Origin: Bacillus sp. S/N-304-OC-R1
Lineage (GTDB): Bacteria > Bacillota > Bacilli > Bacillales > Cytobacillaceae
Length of the DNA stretch: 64,000 nt
Assembly: GCF_019749375.1 (NCBI RefSeq)
Contig: NZ_JACWFE010000023.1
Location: 62,001-126,000, forward strand
Direction: 5' to 3'
The number at the start of each line of letters is the position of its first letter. Within the stretch, counting starts at the first letter, position 1. The notes under the pieces are model-generated. The model was not told the origin of the DNA. It saw nothing but the letters and a program-made list of their open reading frames with translations, and did not search any database. Shown here piece after piece: positions 8,086-15,026 of the stretch. Position numbers and translations under genes: made by a program.

Positions 8086-9441
8086 TCACCCCTTAAGCAG
8101 TTCTGCTTTTTGTTCTGCTAGAAATTCAGTTGTATAGTCCCCGCTTATAAATTGGCGATTTTTCATGATCTCCTCAAGCAGCGGGAGATTTGTTTTGATT
8201 CCTTCTATCTCGATCTCTTCAAGGACTTTCTGCATTTTAGCTATGGCATGGTCACGAGAAATCCCATGCACGATAACCTTTCCAATCATTGGGTCATAAA
8301 AAGGAGTGACTGTACTGCCGTTCATAAATCCGAAATCATATCTCGCTTCATCTTCAGGCAATTCTAATTTAGAAATAACGCCTGGACTTGGGAAAAAGGT
8401 TACTGGATCCTCGGCATATACTCGGCATTCAATCGCATGGCCTTTTTTATCAATCTGCTCCTGTGTAAAAGGCAACTGTTCTTTAGCCGCAATCATAAGC
8501 TGAAGCTCAACTAGATCCAATCCGGTTATTTTTTCCGTTACCGGATGCTCAACCTGCAGGCGTGTATTCATTTCAAGAAAATAGAAGTTTTTATGCTCAT
8601 CAAAAATAAATTCCATTGTACCTACATTTCTATAATTGATTTGCTTAACACCGCGAATAGCTGCGTCCAGCAATTCATTTCGAAGCTTATCATCTAAAAA
8701 TGGAGAAGGGCTTTCTTCTATTACTTTTTGATTCCTTCTTTGAACCGAACATTCCCTTTCAAATAAATGCATGACATTTCCATAGTCATCGGCAATTACC
8801 TGAACTTCAATATGGCGCGGCTTTGAAATCCACTTTTCTAGAAAAACCGTGCCATCATTAAAGAAGGAACTCGCTTTCTGTTTGGTTGAATCGAAGCCCT
8901 TTATTAGCTCAGCTTCATCATGAATAAGCTGCATGCCAATGCCACCGCCGCCAGCACTTGCTTTTAGCATAAGCGGATAGCCAAGCTCGTTCGCTATCTG
9001 AACAGCCTCGTCAATGGATTCAATGCTTTTATCTGTACCCGGCACAACTTTCACGCCTGCTTTTTGCATTTGAATACGTGCTTCAAGCTTACTCCCCATC
9101 AGGCGAATCGTTTCTGCCGCTGGCCCAATAAAGACAATATTCTCTTCCTCACAGCGCCGTACAAATTCGGGATTTTCTGATAGGAATCCATATCCCGGGT
9201 GAATCGCATCGGCATTTGTTTCTTTTGCTGCCTGAATGATTTTTTCAACGTTCAGATAACTTTTCTTCGCCTGGGCTGGTCCGATGCACACTGCTTCAGT
9301 AGCTTCACTCACATGAGGGGCCTCTGCATCTGCCTCAGAATAAACCGCAACTGTATCAATGCCGAGCCTTTTACAGGTGCGAATAATTCTCCCCGCAATT
9401 TCTCCTCTGTTTGCAATCAGCACCTTTTTAAAATAGGCCAT
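8086..9441 (-). CDS. Biotin carboxylase subunit (AccC family), pathway-specific
   Basis: The 451-residue protein has the biotin carboxylase N-terminal domain (KVLIANRGEIAGRIIRTCKRLG), the HPGYGFLSEN motif, the ATP-grasp glycine loop and RLQVEHPVTE, then the C-terminal domain ending near residue 445. The loop at 164-171 reads GGGGIGMQ, where housekeeping AccC normally has GGGGRGMR; from memory, Ile at this position resembles urea carboxylase-type domains. It would carboxylate biotin on the small carrier encoded next door, using bicarbonate and ATP. The place between the carrier and pxpA argues against a role in fatty acid synthesis. Confidence 0.9.
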   Translation of the reverse strand: MAYFKKVLIANRGEIAGRIIRTCKRLGIDTVAVYSEADAEAPHVSEATEAVCIGPAQAKKSYLNVEKIIQAAKETNADAIHPGYGFLSENPEFVRRCEEENIVFIGPAAETIRLMGSKLEARIQMQKAGVKVVPGTDKSIESIDEAVQIANELGYPLMLKASAGGGGIGMQLIHDEAELIKGFDSTKQKASSFFNDGTVFLEKWISKPRHIEVQVIADDYGNVMHLFERECSVQRRNQKVIEESPSPFLDDKLRNELLDAAIRGVKQINYRNVGTMEFIFDEHKNFYFLEMNTRLQVEHPVTEKITGLDLVELQLMIAAKEQLPFTQEQIDKKGHAIECRVYAEDPVTFFPSPGVISKLELPEDEARYDFGFMNGSTVTPFYDPMIGKVIVHGISRDHAIAKMQKVLEEIEIEGIKTNLPLLEEIMKNRQFISGDYTTEFLAEQKAELLKG

Positions 9442-9471
9442 TTTCTCCTTCTCCTCCTCTTTTCAACAAAT

Positions 9472-9720
9472 TCACTGTTCAATAATGACGGCTATCTCTT
9501 GTCCTGCATCGAGAAGGTCTTCATCTTCAACAAAGAATTGAGCTAATACTCCCTCACTCTCTGCTTTAATTTCATAGAAATTTTTCATTACTTCAACAAG
9601 ACCAATAACATCGCCGGCTTTTACGTGAGCTCCTTCTTTTATATACACATCTTTATCAGGAGCGGGTTTGCGATAAAACACCCCTGGAATTGGTGTCAAT
9701 ACGGTTTTTTGTTCAGCCAT
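9472..9720 (-). CDS. Small biotin carrier protein (biotinyl domain)
   Basis: This 82-residue protein is little more than one biotinyl/lipoyl domain: VFYRKPAPDKDVYIKEGAHV, then LVEVMKNFYEI with Lys46 as the expected biotinylated residue, then a mirror half ending in AGQEIAVIIEQ. The usual EAMKM is EVMKN here. AccB proteins are twice this length because of a linker and N-terminal part that are absent here. It overlaps pxpC by 8 bp and sits 30 bp before the biotin carboxylase gene, so carrier, carboxylase and the KipA/KipI-type transferase half appear to be a set. Confidence 0.9.
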   Translation of the reverse strand: MAEQKTVLTPIPGVFYRKPAPDKDVYIKEGAHVKAGDVIGLVEVMKNFYEIKAESEGVLAQFFVEDEDLLDAGQEIAVIIEQ

Positions 9721-10711
9721 TTTTAATCCCTCCTACATTTCCTAATACTTCCTGCTTCATTTTATTGAGTTTATTTTGATAATCTTTTCGAATTTGAAGT
9801 GCCTCATGAATATCGACTGCTTTAAACCGAACTTTTTCATTTGTTTTGATTTGTGCCATTTTATTAAGGTCCGTACTGATAATCGTACAAATCGTCGCAT
9901 ATCCTCCGCCTGTTACGGCATCGTTCAATAGGGCAATCGGCTCGATGCCGTCTGGAACTTGAATGGATCCAATCGGATAGCCTAAATCCACCACATTTGA
10001 CGGATTGCTGCCTGCCCCAAAAGGCTGTTCACGTTCAACGAAATTCAAGCGTTCACCTTTAAAACGATAGCCAACCCGGTTTGCTTCTGGAGTTACTGTC
10101 CATTCGATAGAGAAAAAGCGATCCTTACTTTCCTCTGTCAAACGATAACTGCAAAGACCGAGGACAACACGGATTTCATTTGTTTTTGAAAAGGTTGGAA
10201 TGAGTTCATCATTAATACGGGTTCCAGCTGGGATTGATGTTTCCTTCTCATTCCCAATCTTCAATTCATCTCCTGCTTGAAGAGCACGGCCCTCGTAGCC
10301 CCCAATCCCGCATAATGTATAAGTGGCGCGGGATTCCATGATTAGGGGAACATCGATTCCGCCTGCAACAGCTAAATAAACACGAGCGCCTTGTTTAATA
10401 AAATCAAAGGAAAGTACATCTCCAGCGTTCACTTCAAGCGTTTCCCACATCGGAACCGGCTCGCCATTAATTTTTGGCGGCATCTCCCCTCCTGTGATGG
10501 CAACGGTTACATTTTGCTGGAATTCTAAAACCGGTCCCATATAGGTAATTTCAAGAACAGCAGCACTTTCTTTATTGCCAACGAGTAAATTGCTCGCTGT
10601 ATAAGAATATTTATCCATTGCGCCTGATGGAGGCATCCCTACTTCATAATGGCCAATTCTCCCTGAATCTTGAACGGTCGTTTGAAGCCCGGGATTGATT
10701 ACTTTAATCAT
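9713..10711 (-). CDS. pxpC: 5-oxoprolinase subunit C / biotin-dependent carboxyltransferase family protein (KipA-like)
   Basis: The protein has 332 residues. It begins IKVINPGLQTTVQDSGRIG and has GMPPSGAMDKYSY, AITGGEMPPKING, YLAVAGGID and the late GYPIGSIQVPDG/GYATI region of allophanate hydrolase subunit 2 (KipA). The same fold is half of the carboxyltransferase domain of urea carboxylase. In PxpABC it pairs with PxpB in ATP-dependent opening of 5-oxoproline. It overlaps pxpB by 4 bp (ATGA type) and the biotin carrier gene by 8 bp. The linked biotin genes suggest the pair acts here as a carboxyltransferase. Confidence 0.9.
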   Translation of the reverse strand: MIKVINPGLQTTVQDSGRIGHYEVGMPPSGAMDKYSYTASNLLVGNKESAAVLEITYMGPVLEFQQNVTVAITGGEMPPKINGEPVPMWETLEVNAGDVLSFDFIKQGARVYLAVAGGIDVPLIMESRATYTLCGIGGYEGRALQAGDELKIGNEKETSIPAGTRINDELIPTFSKTNEIRVVLGLCSYRLTEESKDRFFSIEWTVTPEANRVGYRFKGERLNFVEREQPFGAGSNPSNVVDLGYPIGSIQVPDGIEPIALLNDAVTGGGYATICTIISTDLNKMAQIKTNEKVRFKAVDIHEALQIRKDYQNKLNKMKQEVLGNVGGIKNG

Positions 10712-11577
10712 GCATATAACCTCCTTAAAACTGAATCTGAAAATGCTTTTGGATTTTCAAGTACTTCTTGAGGCTTAAACGTAATTTCCTTTGTTAAATA
10801 ACGAAATTCTCCGCTTTCTACTCGTTTGCGAATGTCGTTATATTCTTCCAAACTGACACTTCGGTATCTGAAAACATCCCCCTGTCTAGGGAAAGTCATT
10901 GAATCCTTAAAGTCATGTAACTTTGATTCTTTTTCAAAAATCGGTGCGGCCGCAATTCCAAATAATTGATAGCCTCCTGCTCCTTGCACTGGGTAAATAA
11001 CCGCAAAGGCTCCGCCAAATCCAAATGCCCTTTCTGGTGTGTAGGTTCTTGGACGAACATATTTCGGTGCTTCAATTTGCTGTTCACGAGGCACCATTTG
11101 ATAGCACCATGGCAGACCAGGCACAAAGCCAATCATCGATACAAGATAAGGACTGTCCGTAATGGATTTGATTAATTCTTCTTTGGATGTGAAGCCGTTT
11201 GTTCGAGCCACATATTCTAGGTCTGTGGCGTTTGGATCTTGATGGCGGTCTCGAAAGCGCATGAGCGCCTCATGTGTCCAAGGATCTTCGAACAGGATTG
11301 GAACATCCACAGCTCGTGCTGTAATTTCAAAGCTCTCTAAGGAAACCGCTTGCTCCAATTCTTTCAATTTTGAAATTAGCTCATCGGGGTGAATAACATC
11401 TGGGTTAAATCGAATCATGTAGGATGCATTGGAAGGACAAATATCTAAAATTCCCGGCAGATTTTCCTCTCTTAACGTCTTCGTAATCGCCATTGCTTGA
11501 AAATTCGTTTCCAAGCTCATTGCTTCTGAAAGCTCAACAAATATAAACTCATCGCCGCCATATTCATAACGGGTCAA
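10708..11577 (-). CDS. pxpB: 5-oxoprolinase subunit B (KipI-like), allophanate hydrolase subunit 1 family
   Basis: This protein of 289 residues, longer than the usual 240 or so, has an N-terminal KipI domain (about 10-80, with SNASYMIRFNP) and a C-terminal cyclophilin-like part with GFVPGLPWCYQM, RVRPRTYTPERA-like VRPRTYTPERAFGFGG and PVQGAGGYQLFG motifs. The last 50 residues extend past the normal end. It starts with TTG at 11577, with GAGGTGAAG about 5 bases upstream. It is the first gene after a sigma-54 promoter and starts a tightly overlapped operon pxpB-pxpC-carrier-carboxylase-pxpA. Confidence 0.88.
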   Translation of the reverse strand: MTRYEYGGDEFIFVELSEAMSLETNFQAMAITKTLREENLPGILDICPSNASYMIRFNPDVIHPDELISKLKELEQAVSLESFEITARAVDVPILFEDPWTHEALMRFRDRHQDPNATDLEYVARTNGFTSKEELIKSITDSPYLVSMIGFVPGLPWCYQMVPREQQIEAPKYVRPRTYTPERAFGFGGAFAVIYPVQGAGGYQLFGIAAAPIFEKESKLHDFKDSMTFPRQGDVFRYRSVSLEEYNDIRKRVESGEFRYLTKEITFKPQEVLENPKAFSDSVLRRLYA

Positions 11578-11615
11578 TGGACTTCACCTCACTGAATGTA
11601 TTTATCTGCTAATCT

Positions 11616-11631
11616 TGCAAATTCCATGCCA
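11616..11631 (-). promoter_or_regulatory. Sigma-54 promoter for pxpB operon
   Basis: The minus strand reads TGGCATGGAATTTGCA, matching the -24/-12 consensus TGGCAC-N5-TTGCW with the GG and GC dinucleotides 12 bp apart. Transcription would begin about 11604, leaving a leader of about 28 bases before the TTG of pxpB. An almost identical element precedes the aminotransferase gene. Confidence 0.8.
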
Positions 11632-11689
11632 ATTTATTTTTTTGTAGGTTTTGAGATTATTGGGTGGTTGACGATGATGGGGGAGGTGA

Positions 11690-11728
11690 AATCTTTCAAA
11701 ATTGAAAGATTGTGTTTCAGTTTTGAAA
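11690..11728. promoter_or_regulatory. Candidate activator-binding palindromes (UAS)
   Basis: A palindrome at 11690-11711 has 10-bp arms AATCTTTCAA and TTGAAAGATT around two bases. A weaker one, TTTCA..TGAAA, follows at 11715-11728. They lie about 60-95 bp upstream of the -24 element, where enhancer-binding activators of sigma-54 normally bind. The activator at the left edge of the window is the obvious candidate ligand. Confidence 0.5.
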
Positions 11729-11785
11729 TCGATTGGATGGTATTTTTCGATATCCCATTTGATTTTATCGATATGTACTGGAGGC

Positions 11786-11918
11786 GGCGGATATAATCCG
11801 GAACTGGCGGATATATTCTGGAACTCGCGGATATATTCCGAATCTGGCGGATATATTCTGGAACTCGCGGATATATTCCGAATCTGGCGGATATATTCTG
11901 TATCTGGCGGATATCCGG
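11786..11918. repeat. Tandem 20-bp repeat, about 6.5 copies
   Basis: Six consecutive 20-bp units start at 11786, 11806, 11826, 11846, 11866 and 11886, plus a partial one at 11906. Two forms alternate: GGCGGATATATTCTGGAACT and CGCGGATATATTCCGAATCT. The unit is not a multiple of three, so no protein repeat is encoded. It lies 155-290 bp upstream of the pxpB sigma-54 promoter. There are no spacers, so it is not a CRISPR array. Confidence 0.9.
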
Positions 11919-11931
11919 TCAAATTAGAGCC

Positions 11932-12052
11932 CATTCACTTTCAAAATGGACTCATATTTTTAAAATCCAACCGATTTCTCTTCAAAAGCAGCCGCTTTTT
12001 TCAAACTTTGGCCTAAAATACTGTGAAACTAGCAATAATCTAAAAATCAATC
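11932..12052. other. Gene-free spacer upstream of the pxpB control region
   Basis: Between the tandem repeat and the aldehyde dehydrogenase terminator lies about 120 bp of AT-rich sequence. I see no gene, hairpin or promoter of note in it. Frames of 104-110 codons that cross the whole 11.6-12.0 kb stretch are artefacts of the repeat. Confidence 0.5.
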
Positions 12053-12090
12053 AAAAAAAGACTGCCCCATCTAATTAAGATGTGCAGTCC
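12053..12090 (-). terminator. Terminator of the aldehyde dehydrogenase operon
   Basis: On the minus strand GGACTGC..CATCT pairs with AGATG..GCAGTC and is followed by seven T residues. It lies just after the aldehyde dehydrogenase stop and closes the aminotransferase-aldehyde dehydrogenase transcript. Confidence 0.85.
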
Positions 12091-12096
12091 TACCCT

Positions 12097-13518
12097 TTAA
12101 TTTCTATTAAAAACGACTAACTTCTGCTCCGTCATTTCTTCAATTGCATATTTTATCCCTTCTCGGCCGACTCCGCTTTCTTTCACTCCTCCATATGGCA
12201 TGTGATCGACTCGGAAGGTTGGAATATCATTAATCATAACGCCCCCTACATGCAGGTCCTGAGCTGCAGTTAAAGCAAGATGAATATTATCCGTATAAAT
12301 TCCTGCCTGTAGCCCATATCGGGAATCGTTCACAAGTTCAATTGCCTCCTCTACTGATTTCACTTTATTAATCAGCACAATTGGCGCAAATACTTCCTGA
12401 CAGGAAACCTTCAAACTCGGATCAGCCTCCAATAGAACAGTTGGCATCAATACATTCCCCTCTGATGTTCCACCGCAAGCCACCTTCGCCCCCTGCCGCT
12501 CCGCTTCTTTTATCCAATCAAGAGCCCGCTGCACATCGTTCCGTGTAATTAGCGCAGAAACATCTGTCTTCGGATCAAGCGGATCGCCGACTTTCAGCGC
12601 CTTTGTTGCCTCAACAAATTTTTCAACAAAAACTTCATATAACTCTTCAAGGATATAAACCCGCTGCAAAGAAATGCAAACCTGTCCCTGGAATCCAAAT
12701 GCTCCTGCTACACAGCGAGCAATGATCTTATCTACATCAATTCCTTTATCAATGATAACAGCTGAATTAGATCCAAGCTCTAATGTAACTCGCTTCAGTC
12801 CAGCCTTATTACGTATTCCAATCCCAACTGCAGGACTTCCTGTGAAAGAAATTTTTTGAACGCGATCATCCTTCACAAGCTTTTCTCCAATCACCGAGCC
12901 ACTGCCGGTTACTACATTTAAAGCACCCGCCGGCAGTCCTGCCTCCTGGAATAATTCAGCAATGAAAAATGCAGATAAAGGGGTTTGACCTGCTGGCTTT
13001 AAAATGACTGTGTTACCTGAAGCAATTGCGGGACCTACTTTATGAGCAACTAGATTCATTGGGAAGTTAAAAGGGGTAATCGCCACAATCACGCCAATTG
13101 GTTCCCTAACGGTATAAGCCAGTCTTCCCTCGCCGCCAGGTGCCGCATCAAGCGGGATCGTCTCTCCATGAATCCGTTTCGCTTCCTCCGCAGCAAATTT
13201 ATATGTTTGAATCGTTCTCGCTACTTCTGCCTTTGCAGCCGAAATGGGCTTAGCAGCCTCTGTGGCAATAATTTCAGCAGCTTCATCTGCCCGCTTTTCT
13301 AGCAAAAATACAACTTTTTCTAGAATTTGCGCCCTCTGATGACTTGGCATGACCGCCATCGTTTTTCTTGCATTAAATGCGGCTTCTAAGCCCATATCTA
13401 CCTCTTCAACTGTTGCAGCAGGAATCTCAGCTATTTCCTTTCCGCTATAAGGAGAGCTCAGCTGTACATAGTGACTTGCCTCAATCCATTCTCCGTTCAT
13501 GAATAATTTTTTCTTCAT
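12097..13518 (-). CDS. NAD(P)-dependent aldehyde dehydrogenase
   Basis: This 473-residue enzyme starts at the ATG at 13518, preceded by GGAGAGG; an ATG eight codons earlier has no site. Asn151 (TPFNF), Glu247 (TLELGSN) and the catalytic Cys281 (GFQGQVCIS) are all present. The C-terminal RVDHMPYGGVKESGVGREG block resembles lactaldehyde, phosphonoacetaldehyde and similar short-chain aldehyde dehydrogenases rather than classic succinate semialdehyde dehydrogenase. It lies 38 bp after the aminotransferase, so it probably oxidises the semialdehyde made by that enzyme to a dicarboxylic acid. The substrate is not determined. Confidence 0.93.
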   Translation of the reverse strand: MKKKLFMNGEWIEASHYVQLSSPYSGKEIAEIPAATVEEVDMGLEAAFNARKTMAVMPSHQRAQILEKVVFLLEKRADEAAEIIATEAAKPISAAKAEVARTIQTYKFAAEEAKRIHGETIPLDAAPGGEGRLAYTVREPIGVIVAITPFNFPMNLVAHKVGPAIASGNTVILKPAGQTPLSAFFIAELFQEAGLPAGALNVVTGSGSVIGEKLVKDDRVQKISFTGSPAVGIGIRNKAGLKRVTLELGSNSAVIIDKGIDVDKIIARCVAGAFGFQGQVCISLQRVYILEELYEVFVEKFVEATKALKVGDPLDPKTDVSALITRNDVQRALDWIKEAERQGAKVACGGTSEGNVLMPTVLLEADPSLKVSCQEVFAPIVLINKVKSVEEAIELVNDSRYGLQAGIYTDNIHLALTAAQDLHVGGVMINDIPTFRVDHMPYGGVKESGVGREGIKYAIEEMTEQKLVVFNRN

Positions 13519-13556
13519 TCTTACCTCTCCTTTTTCTCTCATTCTTCAGCTCTATT

Positions 13557-14888
13557 CTATTTTGAAACTTCCTTCTCTATTACACCAATGGCATCGTGAA
13601 TAATTTCAATCAGTCTGCCCATCTCCTCTTTATTTATTGTCAGCGGCGGTGCAAAGACAAGCGTGTCCTGGTTATCGAACACGACTGATCTGCAGATGAG
13701 CCCTCGTTTTGCTGCTTCTGTAACAATCATTGGAGCTAACGGAGTTGAAAATCTTTCATTTGTTACCTGATCCTTCACGATTTCAATTCCTCCCATTAAT
13801 CCAAGACCTTTTACCTTTCCAACAATCCGTATCTCTCCTTGAATCCATTTAAACCCTTTTAACATCTCATTTCCCATTAATTCTGCATTTTTTATTAAGT
13901 TTTCACTTTCAATGATATCGATATTTTTCAAAGCGACCGCACAGGCCATTGGATGCCCGCTATACGTATAGCCATGAAGCAGTGTGCCAGTTGATAGCTC
14001 AGTAAAGTCTTGATGAATTTTTTCCGAAAGCATGACACCGCCTAGCTGGGCATATCCGCTTGTAACTCCCTTCGCAAAACACATCATATCTGGCACTACA
14101 CCGTAATGCTCAATTCCGAAGTATTTCCCTGTCCGGCCAAATCCGGTAATCACTTCATCTGTAATAAACAAAATGCCATACTCATCACAAATACTTCTGA
14201 CTTCTTTAAAATAACCTTCAGGGGCTACATGCAGCCCTCCTGCCCCCTGCACTGGCTCCGCAATAAATGCTGCAATCGTCTCCGGACCTTCCGCTTCAAT
14301 AACATTACGCAAATCCTCTGCTGAAAAATGATCGGCGTAGCAGAAATCAGGATCAAAGGAGTTCGTAAAATCACGAAATGGCTTCAATCCTGTTGCACTT
14401 GTTGATCCCATCGCTACCCCATGATAGGATTTCGTACGCGAAATAATCTTTTTTCGATTCGGCTGTCCTTTTAAAATCCAATAATGACGGGCAAGCTTGT
14501 ATGCTGTGTCATTTGCTTCTGAACCGCCGGAAGTAAAAAATGTTGCGCTTAAATCCCCAGGAGCAATCTCAGCAAGTTTCGCTGCCAAACGAATGGCCGG
14601 CTCATTGCTAAAGGTAGCAAAGCACGAAGAAAAGGCTAGCTTTGACATTTGTTCCATTGCTGCTTTCCCTAGTTCCTCCCTTCCATGCCCAACATTCACA
14701 TTCCAAAGGGAAGACATTCCATCAATAAAGGTATGCCCTGCCATATCTTTGAGATGAACCCCCTTTCCTTCTGTGAAAATAAACGATGGCCCCTGTTCCT
14801 GCTGCTGTTTAATTGGTGAGGTTGGATGCAGAAAATGCTTCTTATCCAAATCCATTAATTCTTGAATGATATTCATATCTTTAATCAT
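13557..14888 (-). CDS. Class III aminotransferase (omega-amino acid transaminase type)
   Basis: The enzyme has 443 residues starting at the ATG at 14888, with AGGAGG 9 bases upstream; the longer frame is unsupported. Fold-type I PLP motifs are intact: FTSGGSEAND at 118-127 (phosphate binding), SYHG at 154-157, LFITDEVITGFGRTG with Asp244, and Lys273 in CFAKGVTSGYAQLG as the Schiff-base lysine. Relatives transaminate beta-alanine, GABA, 5-aminovalerate or other omega-amino acids with pyruvate or 2-oxoglutarate. It is the first gene of a two-gene operon with its own sigma-54 promoter, next to lactam-opening genes. Confidence 0.92.
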   Translation of the reverse strand: MIKDMNIIQELMDLDKKHFLHPTSPIKQQQEQGPSFIFTEGKGVHLKDMAGHTFIDGMSSLWNVNVGHGREELGKAAMEQMSKLAFSSCFATFSNEPAIRLAAKLAEIAPGDLSATFFTSGGSEANDTAYKLARHYWILKGQPNRKKIISRTKSYHGVAMGSTSATGLKPFRDFTNSFDPDFCYADHFSAEDLRNVIEAEGPETIAAFIAEPVQGAGGLHVAPEGYFKEVRSICDEYGILFITDEVITGFGRTGKYFGIEHYGVVPDMMCFAKGVTSGYAQLGGVMLSEKIHQDFTELSTGTLLHGYTYSGHPMACAVALKNIDIIESENLIKNAELMGNEMLKGFKWIQGEIRIVGKVKGLGLMGGIEIVKDQVTNERFSTPLAPMIVTEAAKRGLICRSVVFDNQDTLVFAPPLTINKEEMGRLIEIIHDAIGVIEKEVSK

Positions 14889-14937
14889 GATTTCATTCCT
14901 CCTAGAAAATATATAAAACGCCCTTATAAAGATTAAA

Positions 14938-14953
14938 TGCAAATTTTATGCCA
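14938..14953 (-). promoter_or_regulatory. Sigma-54 promoter for the aminotransferase operon
   Basis: The minus strand reads TGGCATAAAATTTGCA, a full match to the -24/-12 pattern (GG and GC 12 bp apart). The start of transcription would fall near 14926, about 38 bases before the ATG. It shares TGGCAT and TTTGCA with the pxpB promoter. Confidence 0.8.
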
Positions 14954-14987
14954 ACATGCTATTAACTTTTATAATCGAAAACTCTAT

Positions 14988-15018
14988 AAAAAAATCCGAG
15001 CCCTATTTAGACTCGGAT
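14988..15018 (-). terminator. Terminator after the DUF4097 gene
   Basis: On the minus strand ATCCGAG pairs with CTCGGAT across an 11-base loop and is followed by seven T residues, 9 bp after the stop of the DUF4097 gene. It insulates the catabolic island from the PadR module. Confidence 0.85.
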
Positions 15019-15026
15019 CACAGTTA

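Noticed and set aside
8086..9720. Housekeeping acetyl-CoA carboxylase subunits (accC/accB)
   Set aside because: The carrier is half the usual length, the carboxylase has a GGGGIGMQ loop, and both lie inside a pxp operon.
11786..11918. CRISPR-like array
   Set aside because: The units are directly tandem with no unique spacers, and no cas gene is present.
11602..12016. Open frames of 104-110 codons on both strands between pxpB and the aldehyde dehydrogenase gene
   Set aside because: They run through the 20-bp tandem repeat, which is not a multiple of three, have no ribosome binding site and no domain.
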